A stretch of 64,000 nucleotides of DNA from assembly GCA_017465465.1 (NCBI GenBank), contig JAFTWE010000018.1:62001-126000 (forward strand), read 5' to 3'. Below, piece by piece: positions 16,997 to 25,578 of the stretch; within the stretch, counting starts at the first letter, position 1, and each line of letters starts with the position of its first letter. The notes under the pieces were generated by a model. The model worked only from the letters and a program-made list of their open reading frames with translations. It did no database searches and was not told the DNA's origin. This DNA comes from Clostridia bacterium. GTDB lineage: Bacteria; Bacillota; Clostridia; Oscillospirales; Acutalibacteraceae. The position numbers and the translations under genes were made by a program.

Positions 16997-17944
16997 TTAG
17001 CTGTCAAGCATAGCCGCACCGATAACACCTGCATCGTTACCAAGCTCAGCTCTACAGATAACAGTCTGCTTTTCAGCGTATTTAGAATATCTTTCTTCCT
17101 CACAATATTTACGGATTGGAGCAAGAAGTGTTTCACCCTCATTACAGATACCGCCGCCAATGCAAAGAACATCAGGCTGATATACATTGATGATGTTGAT
17201 AACGCCTACTGCAACATAATAGATGTATTTATCAACAACATCTTTTGCAATTTCATCGCCCATTCTCATAGCATCAAAAGCAGTTCTGCCGTTTACATTT
17301 TCAAGCTTACCGCCTGCACAGTTCCACATTTTACTATCAGGATATTCTTCCATAGCAACCTTAGTCTGTGAAATCAAAGCAGTAGCAGAAGCATAACGCT
17401 CCCAACAGCCGTTTCTGCCGCAGTTGCAGGGTTCACCGTTAACATTGATAACAGTGTGACCGATTTCACCGCCTGCAGAGTTAGCACCGCGGAAAACCTT
17501 GCCGTCAATTACAATACCGCTGCCTACACCTGTACCGAGAGTAACAGCAACAAGATTCTGGCATCCTTTGCCTGCACCTGCATAAAGCTCACCAAGAGCC
17601 GCACAGCTTGCATCATTAGCAAAGAAGCAAGGCTTACCTGTAATTGATTCAAGCATTTCCTTAGCAGGAACTTTATCAAACTTAAGGTTGTTGGAATAAT
17701 CAATGCAACCTGTTTCTTTATTAACTGAGCCCGGTGTACCAACGCCGATAACGCTGATTTCATCCATATTAACTCCTGCATCATCAACAGCTAATTCAAT
17801 AGCTTTTGCTATATCAGCAAAAATTTCTTCGGCAGGTCTGGGAGCATTTGTTTTCATTTTGCCCCTGCCGATGATGTTAAATTCACCGTCAACAACACCA
17901 ACTGAAATATTTGTTCCACCTAAATCTACACCAATACGATACAT
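16997..17944 (-). CDS. glcK: ROK-family glucokinase
   Basis: The 315 residues carry the ROK ATP-binding DLGGTN at the start and the catalytic block NDASCAALGE. The ROK signature GGEIGHTVIN is followed by the zinc-binding cysteine cluster CNCGRNGCWE. The enzyme would phosphorylate glucose to glucose 6-phosphate, feeding the pfkA product of the same gene run. No N-terminal helix-turn-helix is present, so it is a kinase and not a ROK repressor. AGGAGG lies eight bases upstream of the ATG. Confidence 0.94.
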   Translation of the reverse strand: MYRIGVDLGGTNISVGVVDGEFNIIGRGKMKTNAPRPAEEIFADIAKAIELAVDDAGVNMDEISVIGVGTPGSVNKETGCIDYSNNLKFDKVPAKEMLESITGKPCFFANDASCAALGELYAGAGKGCQNLVAVTLGTGVGSGIVIDGKVFRGANSAGGEIGHTVINVNGEPCNCGRNGCWERYASATALISQTKVAMEEYPDSKMWNCAGGKLENVNGRTAFDAMRMGDEIAKDVVDKYIYYVAVGVINIINVYQPDVLCIGGGICNEGETLLAPIRKYCEEERYSKYAEKQTVICRAELGNDAGVIGAAMLDS

Positions 17945-17965
17945 AATAAAATCCTCCTAAATATA

Positions 17966-18934
17966 TTAAAAATCATGCCAGATTTCAAGTTCTTTTTGTT
18001 CGGGTACAACATCATCAGTCATACCAAGGTTGTGAAGAAGCTGCCTTGCGGCATTATAACCCATCTTTTTCTGACGGTTATTCATAGCTGCAGCTTCAAT
18101 AATAATTGAAAGATTTCGTCCCGGCTGAACAGGAACAACAGAAATAGGAACCTCTATTCCTAAAATATTTGTATATTCGCTGTCTATGCCTAATCTTTCG
18201 TAAGTTTTGCCCTCTTCCCAAGGCTCAAGCTGGATAACCATATCAATTTTTTCGGTAAGCTTAACAGCACCAACGCCAAAAATTCTGCGTGCATTGATAA
18301 TACCAACACCGCGAAGCTCAATAAAATGGCGGATGTTATCAGGAGCAGAGCCTACAATAGTTCTTGAAGAGGTTCTTCTGATTTCAACAGCATCGTCAGC
18401 AATCAATCTGTGTCCGCGCTTTATAAGCTCAAGCGCAGTTTCACTTTTACCAACTCCGCTTTCACCGAGAATAAGTACACCTTCACCGTGAACCTCAACA
18501 AAAACCCCGTGGCGGGTAATTCTCGGAGCAAGCTCAATGTTGAGATATGAAATAAGAGTGGACATACAGTTTGATGTTGAATCCTTTGACTTCAACAAAG
18601 GAACCTCATATTCCTTTGCAAATTCGTAGAACGCGGAGGGAAACTCCTGGTCACGGGTCAAAAGAACAGCAACAGGCTTTAAGGACATAAGAAGCTTAAC
18701 CTTTTCTCTTACCTCATCAGGAGAAAACATTTTAAGATAAGTCATTTCCTGCGCGCCTAAAAACTGAATTCGATGTGAGTCAAAAAATTTATCAAAGCCT
18801 GAAAAAATCAAACCCGGTCTGTTTACATCAGGTGAAATCACAGCTCTGTTATGTATATCTTCAGGAGCATAAGCCACCTCAAAGCCATGGGTTTCTATAA
18901 TTTTGTTTAAGGATACGGAGTATTGTGTGTCCAT
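17966..18934 (-). CDS. hprK: HPr kinase/phosphorylase
   Basis: HprK phosphorylates and dephosphorylates HPr (or Crh) on serine 46, controlling carbon catabolite repression through CcpA. The 322 residues have the N-terminal DRTGG-like domain, the Walker A GESGVGKSE, the family signature ELRGVGIINARRIFG, and a C-terminal regulatory helix. It is the first gene of the run, with GGAGGA before the ATG and a clear promoter upstream. Confidence 0.97.
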   Translation of the reverse strand: MDTQYSVSLNKIIETHGFEVAYAPEDIHNRAVISPDVNRPGLIFSGFDKFFDSHRIQFLGAQEMTYLKMFSPDEVREKVKLLMSLKPVAVLLTRDQEFPSAFYEFAKEYEVPLLKSKDSTSNCMSTLISYLNIELAPRITRHGVFVEVHGEGVLILGESGVGKSETALELIKRGHRLIADDAVEIRRTSSRTIVGSAPDNIRHFIELRGVGIINARRIFGVGAVKLTEKIDMVIQLEPWEEGKTYERLGIDSEYTNILGIEVPISVVPVQPGRNLSIIIEAAAMNNRQKKMGYNAARQLLHNLGMTDDVVPEQKELEIWHDF

Positions 18935-18986
18935 AGTATCCTCCTCTCAATTTCGCTTGAAGAAAACAAATCACTTCAGCCTATAT

Positions 18987-19015
18987 ATTATATAACAAAA
19001 TTCTTCCTGTTCCAA
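18987..19015 (-). promoter_or_regulatory. Sigma-A promoter of the hprK run
   Basis: On the minus strand a -35 TTGGAA (19015-19010) and a -10 TATAAT (18992-18987) are separated by 17 bases. It lies between the terminator after ricT and the hprK start. Confidence 0.75.
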
Positions 19016-19044
19016 TAGTTTTTTGAAAATTTAAAAATAATTTA

Positions 19045-19083
19045 CAAAAAAATCATGGCATACGAGTTAAGTATACCATGATT
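19045..19083 (-). terminator. Intrinsic terminator downstream of ricT
   Basis: AATCATGG-ATAC pairs with GTAT-CCATGATT (19051-19083), with one bulge on each side. On the minus strand it is followed by a run of T residues. Confidence 0.85.
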
Positions 19084-19087
19084 TTGA

Positions 19088-19951
19088 TTATTCAATGTTT
19101 TTAAGAGCATCAAGTTCTTCTTTTTCAACCTGAATTTTTTTATCCTTAATAAGTTTAACTTCTTTTCGGTTGAATGTTGCAGGAGCGGCATCTGCACGGC
19201 GGTCAAGCTGAACCTTAAGATTACCTCTTAACAGGTTAACATCAACTACCCTGCCGCGACCTTCGGGGGTTTCAACAATGGCACCGACTTTAGGTGTAAT
19301 TCGAAGAAGATGCTCATAAGCGTCCTGCTCATACTTAAGGCAACACATAAGCCTGCCGCAAGTTCCGCTGATTTTTGTCGGGTTAAGTGAAAGACCCTGC
19401 TCCTTAGCCATTTTAACAGTGACAGGCTGAAAATCTCCTAAGAAGCTTCCGCAACAGAAGGGTCTGCCGCAAATGCCGATACCGCCGAGCATCTTCGACT
19501 CATCGCGAACACCAATCTGACGAAGCTCGATTCTTGTATGGAAAACACTTGCCAAATCCTTAACAAGCTCTCTGAAATCAACTCTGCCGTCAGCAGTGAA
19601 ATAAAACAATATCTTGCTGTTGTCAAAGGTATATTCAATGTCAACGAGCTTCATATCGATTTTGTGCTTCAAAATTTTCTTTTCGCAAATCTCAAAAGCC
19701 TTTTTCTCTTTTTCTTTATTTTCTTCAACCTTTTTAAGGTCGTCTTCTGTGGCTATTCTCAAAAGCTTTTTAAGAGGTTTAACAATTTCTTCATCGTTGA
19801 CATCACGGTTGTCCATAGCTATTTCACCACATTCAACACCTCTTGCAGTTTCAACAATAACTCTGTCACCTTTTTTTAATGTATGTCCGTCAGGGTCAAA
19901 ATAATACACCTTACCGACTTCTTTAAATCTTACGCCGACTACTTCAGCCAT
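19088..19951 (-). CDS. ricT: PSP1-domain protein RicT (YaaT)
   Basis: The 287 residues hold the PSP1 domain with the conserved cysteine blocks GICGRPFCCGSFL and SGTCGRLMCCLKYE (about 150-195). In Bacillus, RicT works with RicA and RicF in an iron-sulfur complex that stimulates RNase Y cleavage and affects Spo0A phosphorylation. The gene lies directly after holB, the same adjacency as in Bacillus (yaaT-holB). It is the last gene before a strong terminator. Confidence 0.93.
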   Translation of the reverse strand: MAEVVGVRFKEVGKVYYFDPDGHTLKKGDRVIVETARGVECGEIAMDNRDVNDEEIVKPLKKLLRIATEDDLKKVEENKEKEKKAFEICEKKILKHKIDMKLVDIEYTFDNSKILFYFTADGRVDFRELVKDLASVFHTRIELRQIGVRDESKMLGGIGICGRPFCCGSFLGDFQPVTVKMAKEQGLSLNPTKISGTCGRLMCCLKYEQDAYEHLLRITPKVGAIVETPEGRGRVVDVNLLRGNLKVQLDRRADAAPATFNRKEVKLIKDKKIQVEKEELDALKNIE

Positions 19952-19965
19952 TGGCTTTTCACTCC

Positions 19966-20847
19966 TTATCCCCTCGTAGCCTGCCTTAAAACAGAAGAAA
20001 ATCTTGTTATAAGCAGGTTGAGGTTAGCGTTTTTGTTGATTGAGTCAGAAAGCTCATTAAGCTTCCCGATTAAATTTATTAAATTTTTAACACTCAAAGA
20101 TGATGCTAATTTATATGCACAATCCTTTTCGCCGCTGAGTATTATTGAACTGTTTTTAACAGCTAAAGCATCACGGCAAAGAACTTGCATTTTTGAAATC
20201 ACTTTTTTTAATAGCTCTTTATCTTTTTCAAACACACCTGTTTTAGACATAAACTCATATTCATTTGTGCTTGTAAGTGCATTTGCCAGCTCAACAGCTA
20301 ACTTAAGTGACTTTTCATCATCTTCGTCTGATTCATTATCTTTAAGCAATGAATACACAGTTGCCCTTGAACGGATGGTTTCAAGCATTGAAGCTGAATT
20401 ATCACAGCACAAAATAAATCTAACACCCTTTGGCGGCTCTTCAAGAATTTTAAGAAAAGCATTTTGTGCGCTGGGATTCATTGTTTCAGCATCTTTAATA
20501 ATAAACACTCTGCCGTCAGCTTCGTTCGGTTTAACAAAAGCATCAGGCTTTATGCTTTCTCTTACTATTTTAACAGAAAACTCTTTTTTATCCTTTTCTC
20601 GCTCATAATACTGAACATCAGGATGAATCCCCGAAAAAATCTTCTTGCAAACTCTGCATTCGCCACAGGGAAAACTGTGTTCATCAATGCATAGACTCGC
20701 CGCAGAAAGGTATGTGGCCAAATCAATTCGCGACTGAAAATCCCCTGCCAAAATTATAATTGCATGAGGAATTCTGCGATTTTTAACGGCAGATTCTATT
20801 TCAGACCTCAACGCATCGGTTAAATTAAAATCAGTTAATTTTTTCAT
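19966..20847 (-). CDS. holB: DNA polymerase III delta' subunit
   Basis: The 293 residues form the clamp-loader AAA+ fold. A four-cysteine zinc module (C-IDEHSFP-CGEC-RVC) lies near residues 55-70. MNPSAQNAFLKILEEPP and RFILCCDN correspond to Walker B/sensor regions. The Walker A position (AGDFQSRIDLA) lacks the lysine and the sensor SRC is SRA, as in non-catalytic delta' proteins. The ATG at 20847 overlaps the darA stop (TGATG). The first open codon, GTG at 20850, is less likely. Confidence 0.92.
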   Translation of the reverse strand: MKKLTDFNLTDALRSEIESAVKNRRIPHAIIILAGDFQSRIDLATYLSAASLCIDEHSFPCGECRVCKKIFSGIHPDVQYYEREKDKKEFSVKIVRESIKPDAFVKPNEADGRVFIIKDAETMNPSAQNAFLKILEEPPKGVRFILCCDNSASMLETIRSRATVYSLLKDNESDEDDEKSLKLAVELANALTSTNEYEFMSKTGVFEKDKELLKKVISKMQVLCRDALAVKNSSIILSGEKDCAYKLASSLSVKNLINLIGKLNELSDSINKNANLNLLITRFSSVLRQATRG

Positions 20848-21170
20848 CACATCTTATGAAACTGTTCAACATCAAGAACAAAAACCGTTGCACCGCCAAC
20901 TGTGATTTTAACAGGTACAGAGGGCATAAGCTCTGTTGCATAGCCCGGCAAAACGGAGGTTATTTCTTCTCTCTTTGAGCAATTATTCCTTAAAATATCG
21001 AGTGTTTCATCAAGTCTTTCATCTTCAACACCCATAATAAGTGTGAGATTGCCTGCACGAAGAAAAGTGCCGGTAGTAGAAAGCTTTGTAGCATAAAGGC
21101 CTGCGCGGCCGATTTCTGAAAGCACCTTCTGAGCATCATCATTATTTATAATTGCGATAACAAGTTTCAT
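20847..21170 (-). CDS. darA: Cyclic-di-AMP receptor DarA (PstA/YaaQ)
   Basis: This 107-residue PII-like protein begins MKLVIAIINNDDAQ and contains GTFLRAGNLTLIMGVED, the nucleotide-binding T- and B-loop blocks of DarA. It binds c-di-AMP as a trimer; the downstream partner is unknown. AGGAAAGG lies nine bases before the ATG at 21170 and would be too close to an upstream ATG at 21179. The darA-holB-ricT order matches yaaQ-yaaR-holB-yaaT of Bacillus with yaaR missing. Confidence 0.94.
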   Translation of the reverse strand: MKLVIAIINNDDAQKVLSEIGRAGLYATKLSTTGTFLRAGNLTLIMGVEDERLDETLDILRNNCSKREEITSVLPGYATELMPSVPVKITVGGATVFVLDVEQFHKM

Positions 21171-21202
21171 ATTAAACATCCTTTCCTGTGATTATGATTC
21201 AC

Positions 21203-22156
21203 TCAACCTGCAAAGGTTGAAACGAAAGCAATAATTAAAGGCATTGTTATTATTGATAAAAAGCTGACTACCGATACTGTTTGTGATGCAAGTCCTGTAT
21301 CTTTATTATACTTAGCGCTGAACATTACAGTATTATTAGCAGACGGTGCGCAGGATGAAATCATCAAAGCACAAATTAAGGTACCTGTTAATCCGAACAG
21401 TTTGTAGATAACAAACATAACAGCCGGCAGAAGAATGAGCTTAATAAGTGCGGTGAGAAAAATCTTTTTCTTTTTAAAGATTGATTTTAAATCAGAATTT
21501 GCAAGATAAGTGCCGAAAATAAGCATTGCAACAGGAGTTTGCATTGAATCAATGTAAGCAACGGGAGCGGTGATAATTTCAGGTAAATCAATATTAAACA
21601 GATAAAACGGAAGACCGATAACAACGCCGATAACACCCGGGTTTAAAAACAGCTTCTTAACTTCAAACTTCTTACTTTCAGTGTCCATAAGAACAATACC
21701 GTGGGTAAAGCTCATAACATTAAAAGCCATTACAACACCTGCGCAGTAAAACACACCTTCACTGCCAAGCACAGCATTTGTAAGAGGTAAAGTCAGATAA
21801 CCGACATTGCCGTAAATTGAGCCATATTTGTAAATAACATTTTCGTTCAAATCGCCTTTTCTGAAAAAAGGAAGTGTAATAGCTATACCGACAAAATGAA
21901 TTAAAAATCCGCAGCCTACAGAAATAAGAAGATTCGTTGCAGACTCTTTCGAAAACTCCGTGGTAAAAAAGGAGTTGATAATAACGCCGGGAGTAATTAT
22001 ATAAAAGAGTAAGTCAGTACATTTTTTTGCAGTTTTTTCAGTAAAAATCTTAGCTTTATCTGCAACAACACCGATTAAAGCAAGAATATATAAAATGCCG
22101 ACTTGCTTTGCGGCAATCATCACATTAGATAAAAACAAAGAAGAATCTTCAAACAT
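21203..22156 (-). CDS. AEC-family transporter
   Basis: The 317 residues form about ten membrane helices in two halves, with the family's GxxxN-type segment ISSCAPSANNTVMFSAKY near residue 270. The AEC (auxin efflux carrier) superfamily includes malate and other organic-acid carriers. Its place two genes after citrate synthase makes an organic-acid substrate a plausible inference. GAGG lies six bases upstream of the ATG at 22156, which is preferred to an in-frame TTG at 22168. Confidence 0.85.
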   Translation of the reverse strand: MFEDSSLFLSNVMIAAKQVGILYILALIGVVADKAKIFTEKTAKKCTDLLFYIITPGVIINSFFTTEFSKESATNLLISVGCGFLIHFVGIAITLPFFRKGDLNENVIYKYGSIYGNVGYLTLPLTNAVLGSEGVFYCAGVVMAFNVMSFTHGIVLMDTESKKFEVKKLFLNPGVIGVVIGLPFYLFNIDLPEIITAPVAYIDSMQTPVAMLIFGTYLANSDLKSIFKKKKIFLTALIKLILLPAVMFVIYKLFGLTGTLICALMISSCAPSANNTVMFSAKYNKDTGLASQTVSVVSFLSIITMPLIIAFVSTFAG

Positions 22157-22172
22157 CGTAAACCTCAATAAA

Positions 22173-23054
22173 TCAAGCCTTTTTATTTGGAGCAGAAATA
22201 CTTACTTTAGAAATCAGAACAGCTAAAATCATAACTGCAACGGTAAAATCACAAATCTCGGGAGCATAGCCGTCAGGAATCAAATCACCCTGACCGATAA
22301 CGCTAAGTACCGCTCTTGGCACAAAGCAGGCAATACCGAAAACACCTGCAGGAATTCCGTAAGCAAAAATCTTCCAGTATGACTCACCTTTGTCTACCTT
22401 GGACATAGTCTGAGCAAATGCATAAAAGAACATCATTGCAAACACAACTGCAAATAACTCCAGTAATAAATCAGAAACATTTGTGAAGCTGATTGTTGAC
22501 TTAAATCTGTGTAAAAGACGCATTGCCGCCCAAAGCGACGGAGCAAGTGCAATAAATTTAAGGGAAGACGAAACATCCTTTTTAGCCGCCGTTCCTGCTG
22601 CAAGAGCAAAGAAATACAAAGCAGAAACAATGGCAAAAAGAGCTTGTGCTAAAAATATACCTCCGCCCTCTTTTGAAAGATGCTCAAAAACAGTCTGCTG
22701 GAAATTATAAATATAGGAATTATATACTTCAATAAACTTAAGAGCATGAGAGCAAGCGTCAGCAACAAAGCCTAATGCCGCTATCGCATACACAGCCGCA
22801 CCGCCTTTAACAGAAAAACGGTCAATGTTTTTAAGCGACTTTTTATTGACAAGTGATGTGACTATGCTGAAAACAGAAACAAACAGCATCACCGCATACA
22901 TAAAATAAACGGAAAAATCCTTAAGCTGATAAAAACCTGTTTCAGGCTCCAAAACCTCAAAATACTGATAAACCCTCAAGGGCAAAAATATTACTATTGA
23001 TGCCGCGGCCGCAATAAAAAGGGTTAAAAAAGGAAAATCTTTTTTAGCTTTCAT
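22173..23054 (-). CDS. Polytopic membrane protein of unknown function
   Basis: I do not recognise a family. The 293 residues contain about seven hydrophobic helices with short loops, no signal peptide cleavage site and no evident catalytic motif. A run of charged residues (KTISF preceded by LHRFKS) lies in the middle. It starts 16 bases after citrate synthase and ends 16 bases before the AEC transporter, so it is part of the same transcript and might be an accessory membrane protein. Confidence 0.6.
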   Translation of the reverse strand: MKAKKDFPFLTLFIAAAASIVIFLPLRVYQYFEVLEPETGFYQLKDFSVYFMYAVMLFVSVFSIVTSLVNKKSLKNIDRFSVKGGAAVYAIAALGFVADACSHALKFIEVYNSYIYNFQQTVFEHLSKEGGGIFLAQALFAIVSALYFFALAAGTAAKKDVSSSLKFIALAPSLWAAMRLLHRFKSTISFTNVSDLLLELFAVVFAMMFFYAFAQTMSKVDKGESYWKIFAYGIPAGVFGIACFVPRAVLSVIGQGDLIPDGYAPEICDFTVAVMILAVLISKVSISAPNKKA

Positions 23055-23070
23055 TATTATTCACCCGATT

Positions 23071-24492
23071 TTATTTAGTAATTCTTTCAAAAGCAGGAAT
23101 ATAACTGCTGTCAAGGTCGGAAAGACTCTTTCTCTCAGAAATTTTTATGTATTCACCCGGAACAGCAACGCTCTTATAAGCAGGTCTTATAATTTTGTTG
23201 CTTGTAGTAATTTCTTCAATTCGATGAGCACACCAGCCTGCAACTCTTGCGATTGAGAAAAGAGGTGCATATAAATCTGACGGAATACCCAAAAGCTTAT
23301 AAATAAAGCCTGAATAAAGGTCAACATTGGCACAGATAGGCTTATTGATACCTTTAACTTCAGAAAATACTTTCGGGGTAAGTCTTTCAACGGCATCTAT
23401 AAGATAGAAATCATCCATCATACCCTTTTGCTCAGCAAATTTCTTTGCCTCTCGTTTCAGAATAACTGCACGAGGGTCAGAAAGAGTATAAACAGCGTGA
23501 CCCATACCGTAGATAAGACCTGAACGGTCGTTAGCTTCTTTTTTGATAATCTTAACAAGATAATCTTCAATATCAGCTTCGTTAGTATAATCCTTGCAAT
23601 TTTCCTTAATATCTTCAAACATTGCAGGAACTTTAAGGCTTGCACCGCCGTGACGGGGACCCTTAAGAGAGCCGATGCCTGCAGAAATTGCCGCATAAGT
23701 GTCTGTTCCGCTTGAAGTAAGAACTCTGGTCGCAAAGCTTGAGTTGTTACCGCCACCGTGCTCAGCGTGAATCATAAGGCAAGTATCAAGAAGAAGAGCT
23801 TCTTCTCTTGTGAATTTACGGTCAGAACGGATTGAATTAAGAATACATTCTGCTGTTCTCTGCTGAGGCTTGATAGGATGAATATACATACTCTTGCCGT
23901 AATAATGACGGCGCTTAACCTGATAAGAATATGACATAATTGCAGGAAGACGGGCAATAAGCTGAATTGACTGTCTTATAACATTTTCAAGGGAAATATC
24001 ATCAGGATTGTCGTCATAAGAATAAAGAGCAAGCACACTTCTTGCAAGCTTATTCATAATATCCTTTGACGGGGCTTTCATAATCATATCTTCGCTGAAA
24101 TCTTCAGGTAATTCACGGCATTTACCAAGAATATCCATAAACATATCAAGCTGCTCACGGGTAGGTAAAAAGCCGAAAATCAAAAGCCAGACAACCTCTT
24201 CAAAGCCGAAACGGTTTTCTTCCTGAGCATTTGATACAAGGTCGGTAATTTCATAACCGCGATAAAAAAGATGACCCTCATGAGGGATTTTTTCACCGTC
24301 GAGAATATGATAACCGTCAACAGAACAAATGCGGGTAAGCCCTGCCATAACGCCTGTTCCGTCAGAATTTCTTAAGCCCTTTTTTACATTATATTTTTCA
24401 AAATATTTAGGATTGATGGGGTCCACTTTTTTTATATTATTCAAGAGAAAATCCATATTCTCTTTGGTAAGCGGAGTTGAATTTGAAATCAT
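23071..24492 (-). CDS. Citrate synthase
   Basis: This si-type enzyme condenses acetyl-CoA and oxaloacetate. The 473 residues include the active-site blocks HAEHGGGNNSSFA, GPRHGGASLKVP and GMGHAVYTLSDPRA, with the catalytic histidines and aspartate. The N-terminal 90 residues are longer than in the 370-residue bacterial type-I enzymes, as in a Clostridia-type group. 2-Methylcitrate synthase is an alternative. In gut Clostridia it would serve an incomplete TCA branch to glutamate. It leads its own transcript from a consensus promoter. Confidence 0.92.
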   Translation of the reverse strand: MISNSTPLTKENMDFLLNNIKKVDPINPKYFEKYNVKKGLRNSDGTGVMAGLTRICSVDGYHILDGEKIPHEGHLFYRGYEITDLVSNAQEENRFGFEEVVWLLIFGFLPTREQLDMFMDILGKCRELPEDFSEDMIMKAPSKDIMNKLARSVLALYSYDDNPDDISLENVIRQSIQLIARLPAIMSYSYQVKRRHYYGKSMYIHPIKPQQRTAECILNSIRSDRKFTREEALLLDTCLMIHAEHGGGNNSSFATRVLTSSGTDTYAAISAGIGSLKGPRHGGASLKVPAMFEDIKENCKDYTNEADIEDYLVKIIKKEANDRSGLIYGMGHAVYTLSDPRAVILKREAKKFAEQKGMMDDFYLIDAVERLTPKVFSEVKGINKPICANVDLYSGFIYKLLGIPSDLYAPLFSIARVAGWCAHRIEEITTSNKIIRPAYKSVAVPGEYIKISERKSLSDLDSSYIPAFERITK

Positions 24493-24520
24493 AGTTGCAC
24501 CACCTTAATAATTACAGTAA

Positions 24521-24550
24521 ATTATACAACAAACCTACGCGCTAAGTCAA
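24521..24550 (-). promoter_or_regulatory. Sigma-A promoter of the citrate synthase run
   Basis: On the minus strand TTGACT (24550-24545) and TATAAT (24526-24521) are separated by 18 bases. Confidence 0.8.
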
Positions 24551-24565
24551 GATTATATTTTAATA

Positions 24566-24600
24566 AAACAAAAACAGAACCCAAACAAATGAGTTCTGTT
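24566..24600 (-). terminator. Intrinsic terminator after the GNAT gene
   Basis: AACAGAAC (24573-24580) pairs with GTTCTGTT (24593-24600). On the minus strand the stem is followed by TTTTTGTTTT. Confidence 0.75.
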
Positions 24601-24605
24601 AAAAA

Positions 24606-25037
24606 TCAGGATAAATTTTTTATAAAGCCGTAGCTCTTTTTGTAATACCCAATGCTTTCATAAAATTTATGAGCATCTTCTCTGACAAGACCACTGTTTA
24701 AGCTTAAAACATTCATAGAATTCATTTTGGCAAATATTTCAACTTCATTCATAAGACCCTTACCAATACCCTGTCTGCGGTAATCAGCTTTTACAGCTAA
24801 AGCAAGAATTTTTACAGCTTCATTATCAACTTCAAAGGCAAGGAAAGTTGTGAAACCCGCATAGCCAACTATTTTTTCTTGGTCACAAGCTACAAAAATA
24901 TGATAATTACCTCTTTGTGTCATTTCTTCAATTCGTGCTTTCAAGTCAGAAAAAACAACATTATAACCTAAATCCTTATCAAGTATATCCCTTATAGATT
25001 CAATATCTTTTTCTTGAAATTTTCTATATATAATCAA
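24606..25037 (-). CDS. GNAT-family N-acetyltransferase
   Basis: The 143 residues form a single GNAT domain. The acetyl-CoA loop is YRRQGIGKGLMNEVE, and the strand-5 region ends in LNSGLVREDAHKFYESIGY. The protein begins at TTG, supported by AAGGAG eight bases upstream, and lies four bases after the membrane-protein gene. The acceptor is unknown. It is the last gene of a four-gene run starting with DUF5685. Confidence 0.88.
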   Translation of the reverse strand: MIIYRKFQEKDIESIRDILDKDLGYNVVFSDLKARIEEMTQRGNYHIFVACDQEKIVGYAGFTTFLAFEVDNEAVKILALAVKADYRRQGIGKGLMNEVEIFAKMNSMNVLSLNSGLVREDAHKFYESIGYYKKSYGFIKNLS

Positions 25038-25041
25038 CCGT

Positions 25042-25578
25042 TTATCTCCTTTTAAACATCTTCACAACATATCTGTGAAGTCGTTGTTTATACTTAACTG
25101 CAATCATTGACATTGCATAGTCATAAACAAGAAATGCCGCAAGGCCGAATACAAGCAAAAGCGGAAGAGTTATATTATTCATATCTTCAAGAAGCTCTGA
25201 GGCAATTCCGAACACTTTAATCATAACGTAATAAACTCCCACAGCCATCACAGAGAAAAACACTGTTTTAACTATGTATCCGGGAATTTTCGGAAGTCTG
25301 TCTACAAAAAACTTTACAATGGGATAAAGGCCAAAGAGCGCAATATACATACCAACCGCTTCTTTATTCGGTACAATAAAAACACCAAGCAAAGAGGTTG
25401 CAACATAAGCACCGGCCGCCCAACCTACACCTAATTCAATTAAAACAAAAAGAATCATAAAACCCGCAAAAGCAGGAACTGCATATTCAAGCGTTGGTAT
25501 TGCAGAAGCAAGAAGCATAACTACAGTTCCAAAAGCAACAGCCATTCCGCTCAAAGCAGTTTTAGAAGAATTTTTCAT
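25042..25578 (-). CDS. Small integral membrane protein, ECF-S-like topology
   Basis: The 178 residues make about five or six hydrophobic helices and end in a basic tail (YKQRLHRYVVKMFKRR). The size and the GMAVAFGTVVMLLASAIP start recall substrate-binding S components of ECF transporters, but no vitamin-specific motif is seen. The call is topology only. The ATG at 25578 overlaps the TGA of the J-like gene (TGATG). AAGGTG upstream lies inside the cysteine-rich tail codons of that gene, so translation is coupled. Confidence 0.6.
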   Translation of the reverse strand: MKNSSKTALSGMAVAFGTVVMLLASAIPTLEYAVPAFAGFMILFVLIELGVGWAAGAYVATSLLGVFIVPNKEAVGMYIALFGLYPIVKFFVDRLPKIPGYIVKTVFFSVMAVGVYYVMIKVFGIASELLEDMNNITLPLLLVFGLAAFLVYDYAMSMIAVKYKQRLHRYVVKMFKRR

